55,703 nucleotides of DNA from LSUCC0057 sp048549915 (GCA_048549915.1 JBLYYE010000007.1:1-55703), one strand, 5' to 3'. Positions 25,542 to 34,562 are shown, counted from the stretch's first letter. The notes: generated by a model not told the origin, from the letters alone. Numbers and translations: made by a program.

Positions 25542-25934
25542 ATGAACACTCAACTTCAGCCCGATGACTGGCTCAAACCGCGCGGCTATTCCAATGGCGT
25601 TATGGCCAGTGGCCAACAGATGATCTTCAGTGGCGGTTTAATCGGCTGGAATAAGCAGTGTGAGTTTGAAACCGATAGTTTTGTGGGTCAGCTCCAGCAG
25701 ACCCTAGAAAATATCATTGATATTCTGCGCGAGGCCAATGCAGGACCCGAACACATTGTTCGCCTGACTTGGTATGTTACCGACAGGCAAGAGTACAAGG
25801 CTAATCTCAAAGAGATCGGCATGGTCTATCGCGAGGTTATAGGACGCCACTATCCACCGATGGCAGTCGTCGAAGTGAGCGGTTTAATCGAAGATCGCGC
25901 CAAAGTCGAAATAGAGATGACAGCGATTAAATAG
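25542..25934 (+). CDS. RidA/YjgF/UK114-family protein
   Basis: This is a 130-residue single-domain Rid protein (VMASGQQMIFSGG at the start, VVEVSGLIEDRAKVEIEM at the end). RidA proper hydrolyses enamines/imines with an Arg just before the CVEV-like strand; here that position reads PPMAVVEV, so the Arg is replaced. This puts it in the Rid subfamilies without proven deaminase activity. In an aminobenzoyl-CoA pathway the ring-reduced product is an enamine, so a Rid protein here is suggestive, but the missing Arg weakens a direct catalytic claim. CAAGGATCGCTC precedes the ATG. Confidence 0.9.
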   Translation: MNTQLQPDDWLKPRGYSNGVMASGQQMIFSGGLIGWNKQCEFETDSFVGQLQQTLENIIDILREANAGPEHIVRLTWYVTDRQEYKANLKEIGMVYREVIGRHYPPMAVVEVSGLIEDRAKVEIEMTAIK

Positions 25935-25936
25935 CG

Positions 25937-27715
25937 TTAAAACCACTCATCGCGCATCCGCAGTGTCGTGTCATCAGCGCTCTGCAACAGTGCGCACCAC
26001 TGCTCTAATTTGGGCAGCTCCCAAGTGTAGAAAAATTTGCAGGCGTGCTGCTTGCCCGCCGCAAAATCGGGCTCATTGTCAGCCAATTTCTGAGCGGCTA
26101 AAGACTGCCGCAACCACAACCAGGCGATCATCAGATGGCCGGTCGCCTCTAAAAACACCGTGGCGTTGGCGAGACCTAAGCGCGGTTGCTGCTGCACTAA
26201 GGGCGCCAAACTGTTCAATGTCTGCTGCCAAAGCTGGGCACTGCTGGCAAGCTGCTCGCCCCACTGGGCGGTATTTTCATTGAGCGCTGCCTGGCTCACC
26301 GTCTGCTCTATTTCAGCCAACAGGTGGCGCACGCCGGCGCCGTTGGCCTGCCACACTTTGCGGCCGAGCAGATCTATCCCTTGGATGCCTTCGGTTCCTT
26401 CATGGATGGGATTGAGACGGTTGTCGCGGTAGAGTTGCTCGACTGGGTACTCGCGAATATAGCCAGAGCCACCGAGTACCTGTATCGCCAGCGAGTTTGC
26501 TTCTGGGCCGTACTTGGAAGGCCACGATTTAGCGATTGGGGTGATGAGATCGAGCAGTTCATTGAGCTTCTGGCGCTGCTCTGCATCGCTGCAAGTAGCG
26601 ATCGTATCGATGAGGCTGTTCGCCCATAAGATCAACGCCATTGAACCCTCGGCGTAACACTTTTGCGCCAGCAGCATGCGTTTGACGTCGGCGTGCTCAA
26701 TAATAGCAACAGGCTTAGAGCCCGCTTGCTTGTCATCGGGGTGACGCCCCTGTGGGCGGTTGCGAGCATACTCAAGCGACTCTTGGTAGCCGCGGCAAGC
26801 CATCGCTGCCGCACCGGCACCCACACCGATACGCGCTTCGTTCATCATCATAAACATGTAGGTTAATCCGCGGCCGCGCTCACCTATTAAGTAACCGCGG
26901 CAGTCGCCCTGCTCACCGAAGTTAAGTACTGTCGAGGTAGTTCCACGGTAGCCCATCTTATGCAGAAGCCCGGCTAATTTGACATCGTTGCGGCGCCGCT
27001 CGCCGTCCTCTAAAAGCTCCCACTTAGGAACCAAAAACAGCGAAATACCTTTTACACCGGGATCATCACCCACCACCCGAGCCAACACTAAGTGCACAAT
27101 ATTGTCGGTGATATCTTGATCGCCGCCAGAGATGTACATTTTGCCGCCACTCACTCGGTAGCAGCCGTCTTCGCCAAGCTCGGCCTTGGTGGTGATGTCG
27201 GCCAGTGAGGAGCCAACATTGGGCTCAGTCAACGCCATGGTGCCGGCTGAGCGGCCGTCGCGCAGCAGCGGCAGATAGCGCTGCTTGAGCGCATCATCGG
27301 CAAAATGCTCGATTAGGTTAGCCGCTGCAATAGTTAAAAATGGGTAGGCAGCCGTGGCGGTGTTGGCCGCTGTAGTGAACGCGTGGCAACTTGCAGCCAC
27401 TGTCGCCGGTAGCTGCATGCCGCCCTGATCAAAGGAGACCGAGGCATTGAGTAAGCCAGCCTCAACAAAATGGTGAAACGCCTCTTTTACAGCGGGGATA
27501 GTGGTAACTTTTTCACCGTCAAAGGTCGGCTCGTTGGCATCGGCCTCGGCGTTGTGCGGTAAAAAATAGCGCAGGCCGATTTGTTCGGCAGTCTCTAGTG
27601 CTTGGCTGAAGGTTTCGCGCGAGTGATCACTGTAGTGCTCAGCTGCCGTAAATGATTCCACATCGAGCATATCAAAAAGCAAAAAGTGCATATCACGCAT
27701 AGAGAGCAGTGGCAT
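25937..27715 (-). CDS. Acyl-CoA dehydrogenase, long form with C-terminal extension
   Basis: This is a 592-residue acyl-CoA dehydrogenase of the long type seen in methylmercaptopropionyl-CoA dehydrogenase DmdC and relatives. FAD/substrate motifs: MALTEPNVGSSLADI, GGKMYISGGDQDI and NPIHEGTEGIQGIDLLGRKV with the catalytic Glu. The last ~130 residues form the extra helical C-terminal domain. It converges on the Rid gene 2 bases away. A broad-specificity role on cyclic or short acyl-CoA is plausible; context gives no firm substrate. Confidence 0.9.
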   Translation of the reverse strand: MPLLSMRDMHFLLFDMLDVESFTAAEHYSDHSRETFSQALETAEQIGLRYFLPHNAEADANEPTFDGEKVTTIPAVKEAFHHFVEAGLLNASVSFDQGGMQLPATVAASCHAFTTAANTATAAYPFLTIAAANLIEHFADDALKQRYLPLLRDGRSAGTMALTEPNVGSSLADITTKAELGEDGCYRVSGGKMYISGGDQDITDNIVHLVLARVVGDDPGVKGISLFLVPKWELLEDGERRRNDVKLAGLLHKMGYRGTTSTVLNFGEQGDCRGYLIGERGRGLTYMFMMMNEARIGVGAGAAAMACRGYQESLEYARNRPQGRHPDDKQAGSKPVAIIEHADVKRMLLAQKCYAEGSMALILWANSLIDTIATCSDAEQRQKLNELLDLITPIAKSWPSKYGPEANSLAIQVLGGSGYIREYPVEQLYRDNRLNPIHEGTEGIQGIDLLGRKVWQANGAGVRHLLAEIEQTVSQAALNENTAQWGEQLASSAQLWQQTLNSLAPLVQQQPRLGLANATVFLEATGHLMIAWLWLRQSLAAQKLADNEPDFAAGKQHACKFFYTWELPKLEQWCALLQSADDTTLRMRDEWF

Positions 27716-27847
27716 AGTGAAACCCTTATCAGTAAAAGTTGTCGGCTGGTTTTTTTATCCAAACTGCGACACCATAGATCGCATTTATACAAGTTCGATA
27801 ACTTAGCTTAAAAGCTTACCCATAGAAATCTATTGGAACCATTCAAT

Positions 27848-29080
27848 ATGACCCATCAGCCACGCATAGAGACACCGCTCGATATCAATCGCCATGTCAC
27901 CAGCAAGAACCGCCTGTTTAAATCGGCCATGAGCGAACAGCTCGCCGATGCACAAGCTAACCCCTCTGCCGAGTTGATACATCTTTACAAAGAGTGGGCC
28001 AAAGGCGGCACCGGCATTGTGCTGACCGGCAATGTAATGATTGACCGCAATGCACTCGGCGAGCCGCGCAATGTAGTGCTTGACGAGCAGTCTGACCTGC
28101 AGCGCTTTCGCGACTGGGCTGCAGCAGGCAGTGCCAATAATACTCAGCTGTGGATGCAGCTTAACCATCCTGGCAAACAGATCCCCAGCGTGCTCTGCAA
28201 AGAGCCTGTATCACCCTCGGCTATACCGTTGGGCGGCGATATGGCGGCCATGTTCAATCCGCCCCGCGCACTCACTGAAGCAGAGATCGAGGATATTATT
28301 GGTCGCTTCGCCTGGGTCGCCGAGCAGGCCAAACTGTGTGGTTTTAGCGGTGTACAGATTCATGCCGCGCACGGTTATTTGTGCAGCCAGTTTCTATCGC
28401 CGCTGCAAAACCAGCGCAGCGATCAGTGGGGCGGCAGCTTCGAGAATCGCTGCCGCTTTGTGCTCGAGGTCTACCGCGCCATCCGCCGATCTGTGGGCAG
28501 CGACTTTGCGGTAGCTATTAAGCTCAACTCAGCTGATTTCCAGCGCGGAGGCTTTAGTGAGAATGAATCGGCAGAACTGGTCAAACTACTTGAGGCCGAA
28601 GGGATCGACTTAGTCGAGATATCCGGCGGCAACTACGAACAGCCGAGTATGGTTGGAGTGGATCAGAAACCCAGCACTGTAGCTCGCGAAGCTTATTTTA
28701 TTGAGTTCGCTCAGCAGCTCGCGGCGCAGACTAATCTCCCCCTTGTGGTCACTGGCGGTTTTAGAACGCTGTCGGTGATGAACCGCGCCCTGGCTGAAGG
28801 CAGCTGCGCGATGATCGGCATCGCCCGACCACTGGCGGTACTGCCCGATTACAGCGCGCGCTTGCTGGACGGTGAGGAGTGTCCATTGCCGATGCGTAAA
28901 ATTACTACCGGTATCGCCAAACTCGATACCGCAGTTATGCTGGATATTACCTGGTATGAGCATCAGTTAGAGCGCATCGGGCTGGGCAAAGGCGCCAAAC
29001 CCGGCATGAGCGCTTGGCGCTCTGTGTTAAAAACTTTTTGGGCGCTGGGCGGTGTGGTAGTTGGCCGCCGTCGCGCCTGA
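27848..29080 (+). CDS. NADH:flavin oxidoreductase, Old Yellow Enzyme family (2)
   Basis: This is a 410-residue OYE with the complete active-site segment QIHAAHGYLCSQFLSP, the FMN site WMQLNHPGKQIP, and the C-terminal phosphate loop TGGFRTL...IGIARPLAV. It keeps all hallmark residues, unlike the OYE at 11126-12577. I chose the ATG at 27848; the frame extends to a TTG at 27833. It reduces activated alkenes with NAD(P)H. Divergent from the long acyl-CoA dehydrogenase, which suggests joint control. Confidence 0.9.
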   Translation: MTHQPRIETPLDINRHVTSKNRLFKSAMSEQLADAQANPSAELIHLYKEWAKGGTGIVLTGNVMIDRNALGEPRNVVLDEQSDLQRFRDWAAAGSANNTQLWMQLNHPGKQIPSVLCKEPVSPSAIPLGGDMAAMFNPPRALTEAEIEDIIGRFAWVAEQAKLCGFSGVQIHAAHGYLCSQFLSPLQNQRSDQWGGSFENRCRFVLEVYRAIRRSVGSDFAVAIKLNSADFQRGGFSENESAELVKLLEAEGIDLVEISGGNYEQPSMVGVDQKPSTVAREAYFIEFAQQLAAQTNLPLVVTGGFRTLSVMNRALAEGSCAMIGIARPLAVLPDYSARLLDGEECPLPMRKITTGIAKLDTAVMLDITWYEHQLERIGLGKGAKPGMSAWRSVLKTFWALGGVVVGRRRA

Positions 29081-29082
29081 CA

Positions 29083-29104
29083 AGCGTGGCCAACCGGTCA
29101 CGCT
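29083..29104. terminator. Hairpin after the second Old Yellow Enzyme gene
   Basis: AGCGTG (29083-29088) and CACGCT (29099-29104) form a 6-bp stem with a 10-base loop 3 bases after the stop codon. No T-tract follows, so it may be a weak or rho-assisted terminator. Confidence 0.35.
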
Positions 29105-29191
29105 AAAAGCGCTTAGGTGACAGTGTCGATGCGGTTATCTGGTAATCTTTCTGTGTTTAAATTTGTCACACAATAACTAAAGGGGTAGACA

Positions 29192-30751
29192 ATGAGATCC
29201 GTTATTCAGCGCTGCGGCGCACTCTCTCTTCTGATCACCAGCTTGTTGAGCACTGCGGCTTTTGCCGCCGAGCGACCCAACATTCTGGTGATCTGGGGCG
29301 ATGATATTGGCATTACCAATATCAGCAAATACAGCCACGGCATGATGGGTTACCAGACACCCAACATCGACCGCATTGGCAACGAAGGTGTGTTCTTTAC
29401 CGACTATTATGGCGAGCAGAGCTGCACCGCCGGCCGCTCGGCGTTCATCACCGGCCAGCATCCAATGCGCACCGGCTTAACTAAAGTTGGCATGCCGGGT
29501 AACCCGCTGGGATTGCAACCTGAGGACCCCACTTTAGCTGAGTTACTCAAGCCACTGGGCTATGCCACCGGCCAATTTGGTAAAAATCACCTTGGCGATC
29601 TGGATCAATTCCTGCCAACCAACCACGGTTTTGACGAGTTCTTGGGCAACCTTTACCACATGAACGCCGAAGAGGCGCCAGAAGATCCCGACTACCCCAA
29701 AGACCCGCGTTACGCTAAGGTTTGGGGGCCACGCGGTGTCATTCACAGCTTTGCTGACGGTCGCGTTGAGGACAGCGGCCCACTCTCCAAAAAACGTATG
29801 GAGCGTGTCGACAAAGAGTTTTTAGACGCCAGCGTCGATTTTATGGAGCGTGCGGTGGATGACGAGAAACCTTTCTTTGTTTGGTTTAACTCTACCCGCA
29901 TGCACTACTTTACCCACCTCGCTGAAGAGGAGCGCGGTCTTTCTGGGCAAGGTTTTTACAACGATGCGATGGTCGCCCACGACCGCCAAGTGGGAACCCT
30001 GCTCAACACATTGGAAAAACTCGGTGTAGATGACAACACCATTGTTATCTACTCAACCGATAACGGTGTCCATTACAACACTTGGCCAGATGCGGGTATC
30101 ACCCCGTTTCGCAGTGAGAAAAACACCAACTGGGAGGGCGGCTTCCGCGTACCCGCGCTGGTCCGCTGGCCCGGCAAAATACCTGCCGGTGGTGCGGTTA
30201 ACAACGTTATGAGCCACCTAGATTGGGTGCCTACACTGATGGCTGCAGTGGGTATTGACGATATTAAACAGAAACTGCTCGACGGCTACCAAGCTGGCGA
30301 CAAAGAGTTTAATGTCCACCTAGATGGCTACAATTTCTTGCCCTTCCTCACCGGTGAGACCGATCAATCACCACGCAACGACTTTTTCTACTTCTCCGAT
30401 GACGGCCAGCTGCTGGCACTGCGCAATGGCGATTGGAAATTTGTCTTTGCCGAGCAGCGCAGCGCACGCCATGCGGTATGGCGCGAGCCGTTCGTCACCT
30501 TCCGTATCCCCAAGTTGTTCCACCTGCGCCGCGATCCGTTTGAGCGCGCCGATGACAACTCCAACACTTACGAGGACTGGTGGGTGCGCAAGATATCAGC
30601 GCGCTTTGGCATGATGATGCAGTCAGTTGGCGGCTTCTTGCAGACCTTTAAAGAGTATCCGCAACGCCAGCGTCCCAGCTCATTTACTGTCGATCAGATA
30701 CTGGAAGAGATCCTCGATAACGCCAAGCAGAACGCCCCGCAACAGCGATAA
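29192..30751 (+). CDS. Secreted sulfatase (type I, formylglycine)
   Basis: This is a 519-residue sulfatase of the alkaline phosphatase superfamily. A signal peptide ends near AAFAAERP. The calcium-site Asp pair is in VIWGDDIG, and the sulfatase signature C78-T-A-G-R with SAFITGQ places Cys78 as the residue matured to formylglycine. FGKNHLGD and STDNGVHYNTWPD hold further active-site residues. AAGGGGTAG precedes the ATG. No formylglycine-generating or anaerobic maturase gene is in the window. The substrate, an organic sulfate ester, is unknown; a strong terminator follows. Confidence 0.92.
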   Translation: MRSVIQRCGALSLLITSLLSTAAFAAERPNILVIWGDDIGITNISKYSHGMMGYQTPNIDRIGNEGVFFTDYYGEQSCTAGRSAFITGQHPMRTGLTKVGMPGNPLGLQPEDPTLAELLKPLGYATGQFGKNHLGDLDQFLPTNHGFDEFLGNLYHMNAEEAPEDPDYPKDPRYAKVWGPRGVIHSFADGRVEDSGPLSKKRMERVDKEFLDASVDFMERAVDDEKPFFVWFNSTRMHYFTHLAEEERGLSGQGFYNDAMVAHDRQVGTLLNTLEKLGVDDNTIVIYSTDNGVHYNTWPDAGITPFRSEKNTNWEGGFRVPALVRWPGKIPAGGAVNNVMSHLDWVPTLMAAVGIDDIKQKLLDGYQAGDKEFNVHLDGYNFLPFLTGETDQSPRNDFFYFSDDGQLLALRNGDWKFVFAEQRSARHAVWREPFVTFRIPKLFHLRRDPFERADDNSNTYEDWWVRKISARFGMMMQSVGGFLQTFKEYPQRQRPSSFTVDQILEEILDNAKQNAPQQR

Positions 30752-30763
30752 TTTCTGCCGAGC

Positions 30764-30805
30764 AAAAAAAAGGCGCCTCCCTGGCAATAGGGGGCGCCTT
30801 TTTTA
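30764..30805. terminator. Bidirectional rho-independent terminator
   Basis: A long stem pairs AAAGGCGCCTCCC with GGGGGCGCCTTT, with A7 before and T7 after, between the convergent sulfatase and serine hydrolase genes. It can terminate from both sides. Confidence 0.92.
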
Positions 30806-30816
30806 TTTGTTGCGGT

Positions 30817-32142
30817 TTAGTCGTATTGACGGGCTATAGCGCGGAACGCGCGCAACTTGTTCTGGGTGTCTGGGCTAGTCGCTGCTGAGGCGTCGACATG
30901 GTGGTTGTACATAGCCGCGACAATACCCGAGGCGCGATCAATGTAGATCATTTGGCCGTAGATGCCACCGGCGACGTACTCGCCGCGCTTGCTGTCGAGT
31001 ATCCACCACATGTTGTGATAGCCCTCGTAGGGGATCGCAGCAGATCGGTTGCTGCGCGCCATATTGCGGCGATGATAGTCGGTTAACTGCAAAGAGGCAT
31101 CTACCCAAGCCGCGGGAACCAGCTGGTTATCACCGACTCGACCGCGATTGGCTATCAATCTACCAAACTGGGCGGCGTCGCGTAGGGTCGTGTTCATGCC
31201 ACCGGTAGCCACCCCCTGCAACGCGCGATCGGCGAGCAGATAGGCATCGTGTTCCGTGCCGAGTGGCTGCCAAATATGCTGTTCAATAAATTCCGCCAGC
31301 GGTTGGCCAGAGAGTCTTGCCACCAGCCAGCCGATAACATCGGCATTGGCTGAGTTGTATTCAAAGGCCTCGCCGGGTTGCAGCTCTGGGTTCTCTTCTA
31401 CGTAGTGGGCAAGAAAATCGTGGACGCCGTAGATCTCGGTCTCACCGGGCTTTACATCGGCTGCTCCGGGGGCATACATCATTCCCAGCGCCGGTGCATA
31501 AAAGCGCGCAAAAGGAGCCTCGGGATCGGTGTAGTTTTCTACAAAGGCCAGCGCCGTTGTGTGGTCGAGCACCTGTTGTATCGTAGTGCGTTCAAAACCG
31601 GAGCCGTTGAGCTCGGGGATATAGTCTGCCGGCGACTTTTCTAAATCTACCTTGCCCTGCTCTACCAGCAGGCCAAAAGCGGTGGTCACCAAGGATTTAG
31701 TCATTGAAAACCAGATATGCGGTTGGTGGCGATTGCCACTGCTAGCGTAGCGCTCAAACAGGATACTATCGCCGCGCGTGACGATGACTGCGGTGCTGTG
31801 TTGATCGCTAAACAGCTGCTCAACGGTGCGCAGTTGCCCCCCCTCCAACTCGACATTGAGGCTGGCCATCGCTTCATCTGCCCGTGCCACCCAATTGGGC
31901 AGCGACCCTGCTCGGGCGATGTGCAGTGAGTTGACCACTGCAGAGCTGTTAGAAAAACCCCACTGACTAAACGGGTTCTGCAGATAGTTGGCGAGTGTTA
32001 CCTGCTGCCGTACTGTCGGTGGCACGTTGGCCATCGGTTCAATAGGTGTAGCTTGCTCTGCTGTGGCATTCACAGAGACCAGTGCAGTGATCGCCACTGC
32101 CATAGACGAGCGGCGCAGACAGCGCCAAGAAAAAGTACCCAT
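30817..32142 (-). CDS. Serine hydrolase, class C beta-lactamase fold
   Basis: This is a 441-residue exported protein with signal peptide (SSMAVAITALVSVNATAEQA). The active-site SxxK is in FSMTKSLVTT, and the Tyr motif lies in FEYNSANADVIGW, as in 6-aminohexanoate-dimer hydrolase and EstB-type esterases. It is more likely an esterase or amidase than a true beta-lactamase. The ATG at 32142 has no strong ribosome site, and its upstream region carries a tandem hexamer repeat. Confidence 0.88.
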   Translation of the reverse strand: MGTFSWRCLRRSSMAVAITALVSVNATAEQATPIEPMANVPPTVRQQVTLANYLQNPFSQWGFSNSSAVVNSLHIARAGSLPNWVARADEAMASLNVELEGGQLRTVEQLFSDQHSTAVIVTRGDSILFERYASSGNRHQPHIWFSMTKSLVTTAFGLLVEQGKVDLEKSPADYIPELNGSGFERTTIQQVLDHTTALAFVENYTDPEAPFARFYAPALGMMYAPGAADVKPGETEIYGVHDFLAHYVEENPELQPGEAFEYNSANADVIGWLVARLSGQPLAEFIEQHIWQPLGTEHDAYLLADRALQGVATGGMNTTLRDAAQFGRLIANRGRVGDNQLVPAAWVDASLQLTDYHRRNMARSNRSAAIPYEGYHNMWWILDSKRGEYVAGGIYGQMIYIDRASGIVAAMYNHHVDASAATSPDTQNKLRAFRAIARQYD

Positions 32143-32186
32143 GTTTTGCGAACCCTCTGTATTTATCTTGTTTTTTTTGCTGAGCC

Positions 32187-32216
32187 GGCTGTGGCTGTGG
32201 CTGTGGCTGTGGCTGT
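32187..32216. repeat. Five perfect tandem copies of GGCTGT
   Basis: Thirty bases of GGCTGT repeated five times lie 45-74 bases upstream of the serine hydrolase start. Hexamer arrays are prone to slippage, but no confident coding frame crosses this one, so any effect would be on promoter spacing or 5' leader length. Confidence 0.9.
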
Positions 32217-32343
32217 GCAGCCAGTTTAGCGCGGTTTTTTTCGCGGCGACAGCTATAGACTTTTACGCCACGGCTGATTATGGTCGAACGCAGGTTTTTG
32301 CTCTGCGGAGCAAGTCATATCAATAATATTGCGAGAGCACTCC

Positions 32344-33030
32344 ATGAGCACCAATGAACTCGGGCTAACTGTCATCCAAGCACTTCAACAACGTAGCTCG
32401 ATTCGCGGCTTTGAACCGCGCGAAGTGCCGGCAGAATTAATAGAAGAGATTTTCACTAAAGCCAGCATGGCGCCTTCCAACTGCAATACCCAGCCATGGC
32501 ATGTCAATGTGGTCTCTGGCGAGGCGCGCAAAAAACTCGAAGAGCAGTTGATGGCCGGCATTATGCAGGGCGCCAAACCACAGTTTCATTTTAAACCGGG
32601 TGATATGGACCTCTCGGGTGTCTATAAAGAGCGCCAATTTGACTGCGCCGCCCGCTACTACGGCACGATGGGGATAGAGCGCAGCGATCGCGACAAGCGC
32701 AACTGGCTGATGGCTAAAAACTGGCAGTTTTTCGGTGCACCGCACGCAGCTTTTATCTCTATGCCCAAAACCATGGGTGAGGTTAATGCCATCGATATTG
32801 GCATCTATCTACAAACACTGATGCTCCTGCTGGTAGAGCATGGCCTGGCCAGCTGCCCTCAGGGTGCATTGGCCGCATTCCCCGAGCCGGTTAAGGCGAT
32901 CACCCCCATCCCGGAGGGCAACGAGCTGATTGTTGGTCTCTCGTTTGGGTACGAGGCAGTGGGCGAACAGATCAACAAAGTCACCATGGAGCGTGCTCCC
33001 CTGGGCGATACCGTGACATTTACCCGCTGA
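32344..33030 (+). CDS. Nitroreductase-family FMN oxidoreductase
   Basis: This is a 228-residue nitroreductase-fold protein: RSSIRGFEPREVP (FMN phosphate site), MAPSNCNTQPWHV and the C-terminal GLSFGYEAVGEQIN. Such enzymes reduce nitroaromatics, quinones or enones with NAD(P)H. The ATG at 32344 is chosen over the TTG at 32329; GCGAGAG is upstream. It stands alone with terminators on the 3' side. Physiological substrate unknown. Confidence 0.92.
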   Translation: MSTNELGLTVIQALQQRSSIRGFEPREVPAELIEEIFTKASMAPSNCNTQPWHVNVVSGEARKKLEEQLMAGIMQGAKPQFHFKPGDMDLSGVYKERQFDCAARYYGTMGIERSDRDKRNWLMAKNWQFFGAPHAAFISMPKTMGEVNAIDIGIYLQTLMLLLVEHGLASCPQGALAAFPEPVKAITPIPEGNELIVGLSFGYEAVGEQINKVTMERAPLGDTVTFTR

Positions 33031-33041
33031 TTCGCAAAGAC

Positions 33042-33076
33042 AAAAAAATACCGCTAGCCACAGCGGTATTTTTTTT
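33042..33076. terminator. Bidirectional rho-independent terminator
   Basis: AAAAAAATACCGCT pairs with AGCGGTATTTTTTTT around a short loop, between the nitroreductase and the convergent sigma-54 activator gene. Runs of A and T on both sides allow use in both directions. Confidence 0.92.
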
Positions 33077-33146
33077 ATCTGGCCATTCACAGCAATCAGA
33101 ATCACTTTGGCGAGAACGCCAGAGGCTTGAGGAGTTTGGCAGTTAA

Positions 33147-34442
33147 CTAACCCTCCAGTTTTCGGTACAAAGTTCTCAAACTGATACCCAACTCTTTTGC
33201 CGCTGCTTTTTTATCTCCGCCGTGTTGGTTGACTAGCTCTGCAATAAAGCCGGCCTCATTGTTCTTTAGCGCGGTTGCGCCCTGGAACTTCTCGGCCGAG
33301 GAAGACTCCAGGGAGGTTATACCTGAGTCCATGGCCATTGATTCCTTGATCTGCTGCTCGTCGACTACATTGGTATCACTGAGAATTGACGCGCGTGTCA
33401 GGAGATTTTTTAACTGGCGTATGTTGCCAGGAAATGTATGTGACAAAATAAGCTGCAATGCAGGCTGGGTGATGTAGAGTTTTTTGTTGATGTTTTGCAA
33501 CAGGTGCATCACTAACTGTGGAATATCCTCCTGGCGCTCAGAGAGAGAGGGAATGTGAATCGGGAACACATTTATCCTGTAGTAGAGATCTAATCGAAAT
33601 GCCCCTTCTTGTACCATCCTGTTGAGGTCTCTGTGGGTTGCACAGATTAGTCTGAAATCTGACGTTCGCACTTCCGTGCCGCCGACTCGACGAAATGTCT
33701 TGGTTTCTAACAAGCGAAGTAACTTGACCTGTGTTGGTAGCGATACATCACCGATCTCGTCTAAGAATAAGGTCCCTCCATCCGCCATCTCGACCAAACC
33801 TTTGCGGTCATTATAGGCACCGGTAAATGCACCTTTGCGGTGGCCAAACAGCTCACTCTCTATTAGCGTTTCGCTCAGCCCGGAACACTCCAGTGTCACC
33901 ATCGGTTGTTCACTGCGCCTACTGGCATAATGAACTAAACGACTGATCAGCTCTTTCCCCGTCCCTGACTCCCCGAGCAGTAAAACTGAGGCATCTGATT
34001 CGGCGACCTTGGTGACCTTCGACAGCATGTCGTTAAATACAGTGCTATTGCCGACGATTTGTTTATCGCTTGGCTTGCCGCTTGCCAATGGCACAGGCTT
34101 TAGCAGCTCAACAAAGAACTGTAGTTCACTGTTATCGTCAAAAATGGGCAGCATTTCGACATCGACATGCTCACGTCCATTGGGCGTTTGGTGAATATGC
34201 AGTACTTTTTCTTTGTGCTTAGATTCACGCGCAGCTTTGAGAGGGCAGTCCTCTCCGGCCTGGTCGCAGGGACGGTCATAGCCATGTGAGACCGCATAAC
34301 ACTTTGGCGCCTGCTCAAGATCAATTTTGCCGAATTTATCTTGGTAGGCGTTGTTGGTGGCCAAGATCTCGTAATCGGCACTCACCAATATCGCGGGGTC
34401 ATCGTAACCCTCAAGCATGTCGCCCAGTTGTTTTTGTCGCAT
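33147..34442 (-). CDS. fisR: Sigma-54 activator sensing sulfane sulfur (FisR-type)
   Basis: This is a 431-residue activator. The N-terminal PAS-like domain has three cysteines (C48, C59, C66) spaced 11 and 7 apart, the same spacing as the sulfane-sulfur-sensing cysteines of Cupriavidus FisR. The AAA+ domain has GESGTGKE (Walker A), GAFTGA (sigma-54 contact) and FLDEIGD (Walker B); the C-terminal Fis helix-turn-helix is KKAAAKELGISLRTLYRKL. I chose the ATG at 34442 because GGGTGG lies 5 bases upstream; a GTG at 34451 would add 3 residues. Divergent from persulfide dioxygenase with a sigma-54 promoter between them, so direct control is very likely. Confidence 0.92.
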   Translation of the reverse strand: MRQKQLGDMLEGYDDPAILVSADYEILATNNAYQDKFGKIDLEQAPKCYAVSHGYDRPCDQAGEDCPLKAARESKHKEKVLHIHQTPNGREHVDVEMLPIFDDNSELQFFVELLKPVPLASGKPSDKQIVGNSTVFNDMLSKVTKVAESDASVLLLGESGTGKELISRLVHYASRRSEQPMVTLECSGLSETLIESELFGHRKGAFTGAYNDRKGLVEMADGGTLFLDEIGDVSLPTQVKLLRLLETKTFRRVGGTEVRTSDFRLICATHRDLNRMVQEGAFRLDLYYRINVFPIHIPSLSERQEDIPQLVMHLLQNINKKLYITQPALQLILSHTFPGNIRQLKNLLTRASILSDTNVVDEQQIKESMAMDSGITSLESSSAEKFQGATALKNNEAGFIAELVNQHGGDKKAAAKELGISLRTLYRKLEG

Positions 34443-34455
34443 ATCAGCCACCCAG

Positions 34456-34491
34456 TGTCAAAAAGTTGGCAAAATAATGCCATATATGACA
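34456..34491. promoter_or_regulatory. Candidate upstream activating sequence for FisR
   Basis: TGTCA (34456) and TGACA (34487) bracket TGGCA (34467) and TGCCA (34478), making a nested dyad about 90 bp upstream of the sigma-54 promoter. That is the usual distance for an enhancer-binding protein site. Binding by the adjacent activator is inferred. Confidence 0.5.
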
Positions 34492-34562
34492 TAAATAATC
34501 TCCTACTAGCGGTAAGCTTTCATTTAGTGAGTAATATCAAGGAGATAGAAAATCATGAATAG

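Noticed and set aside
31988..32326. Plus-strand ORF with a Leu-Trp repeat
   Set aside because: The Leu-Trp run is only a translation of the hexamer repeat, and the frame largely overlaps the signal-peptide end of the serine hydrolase.
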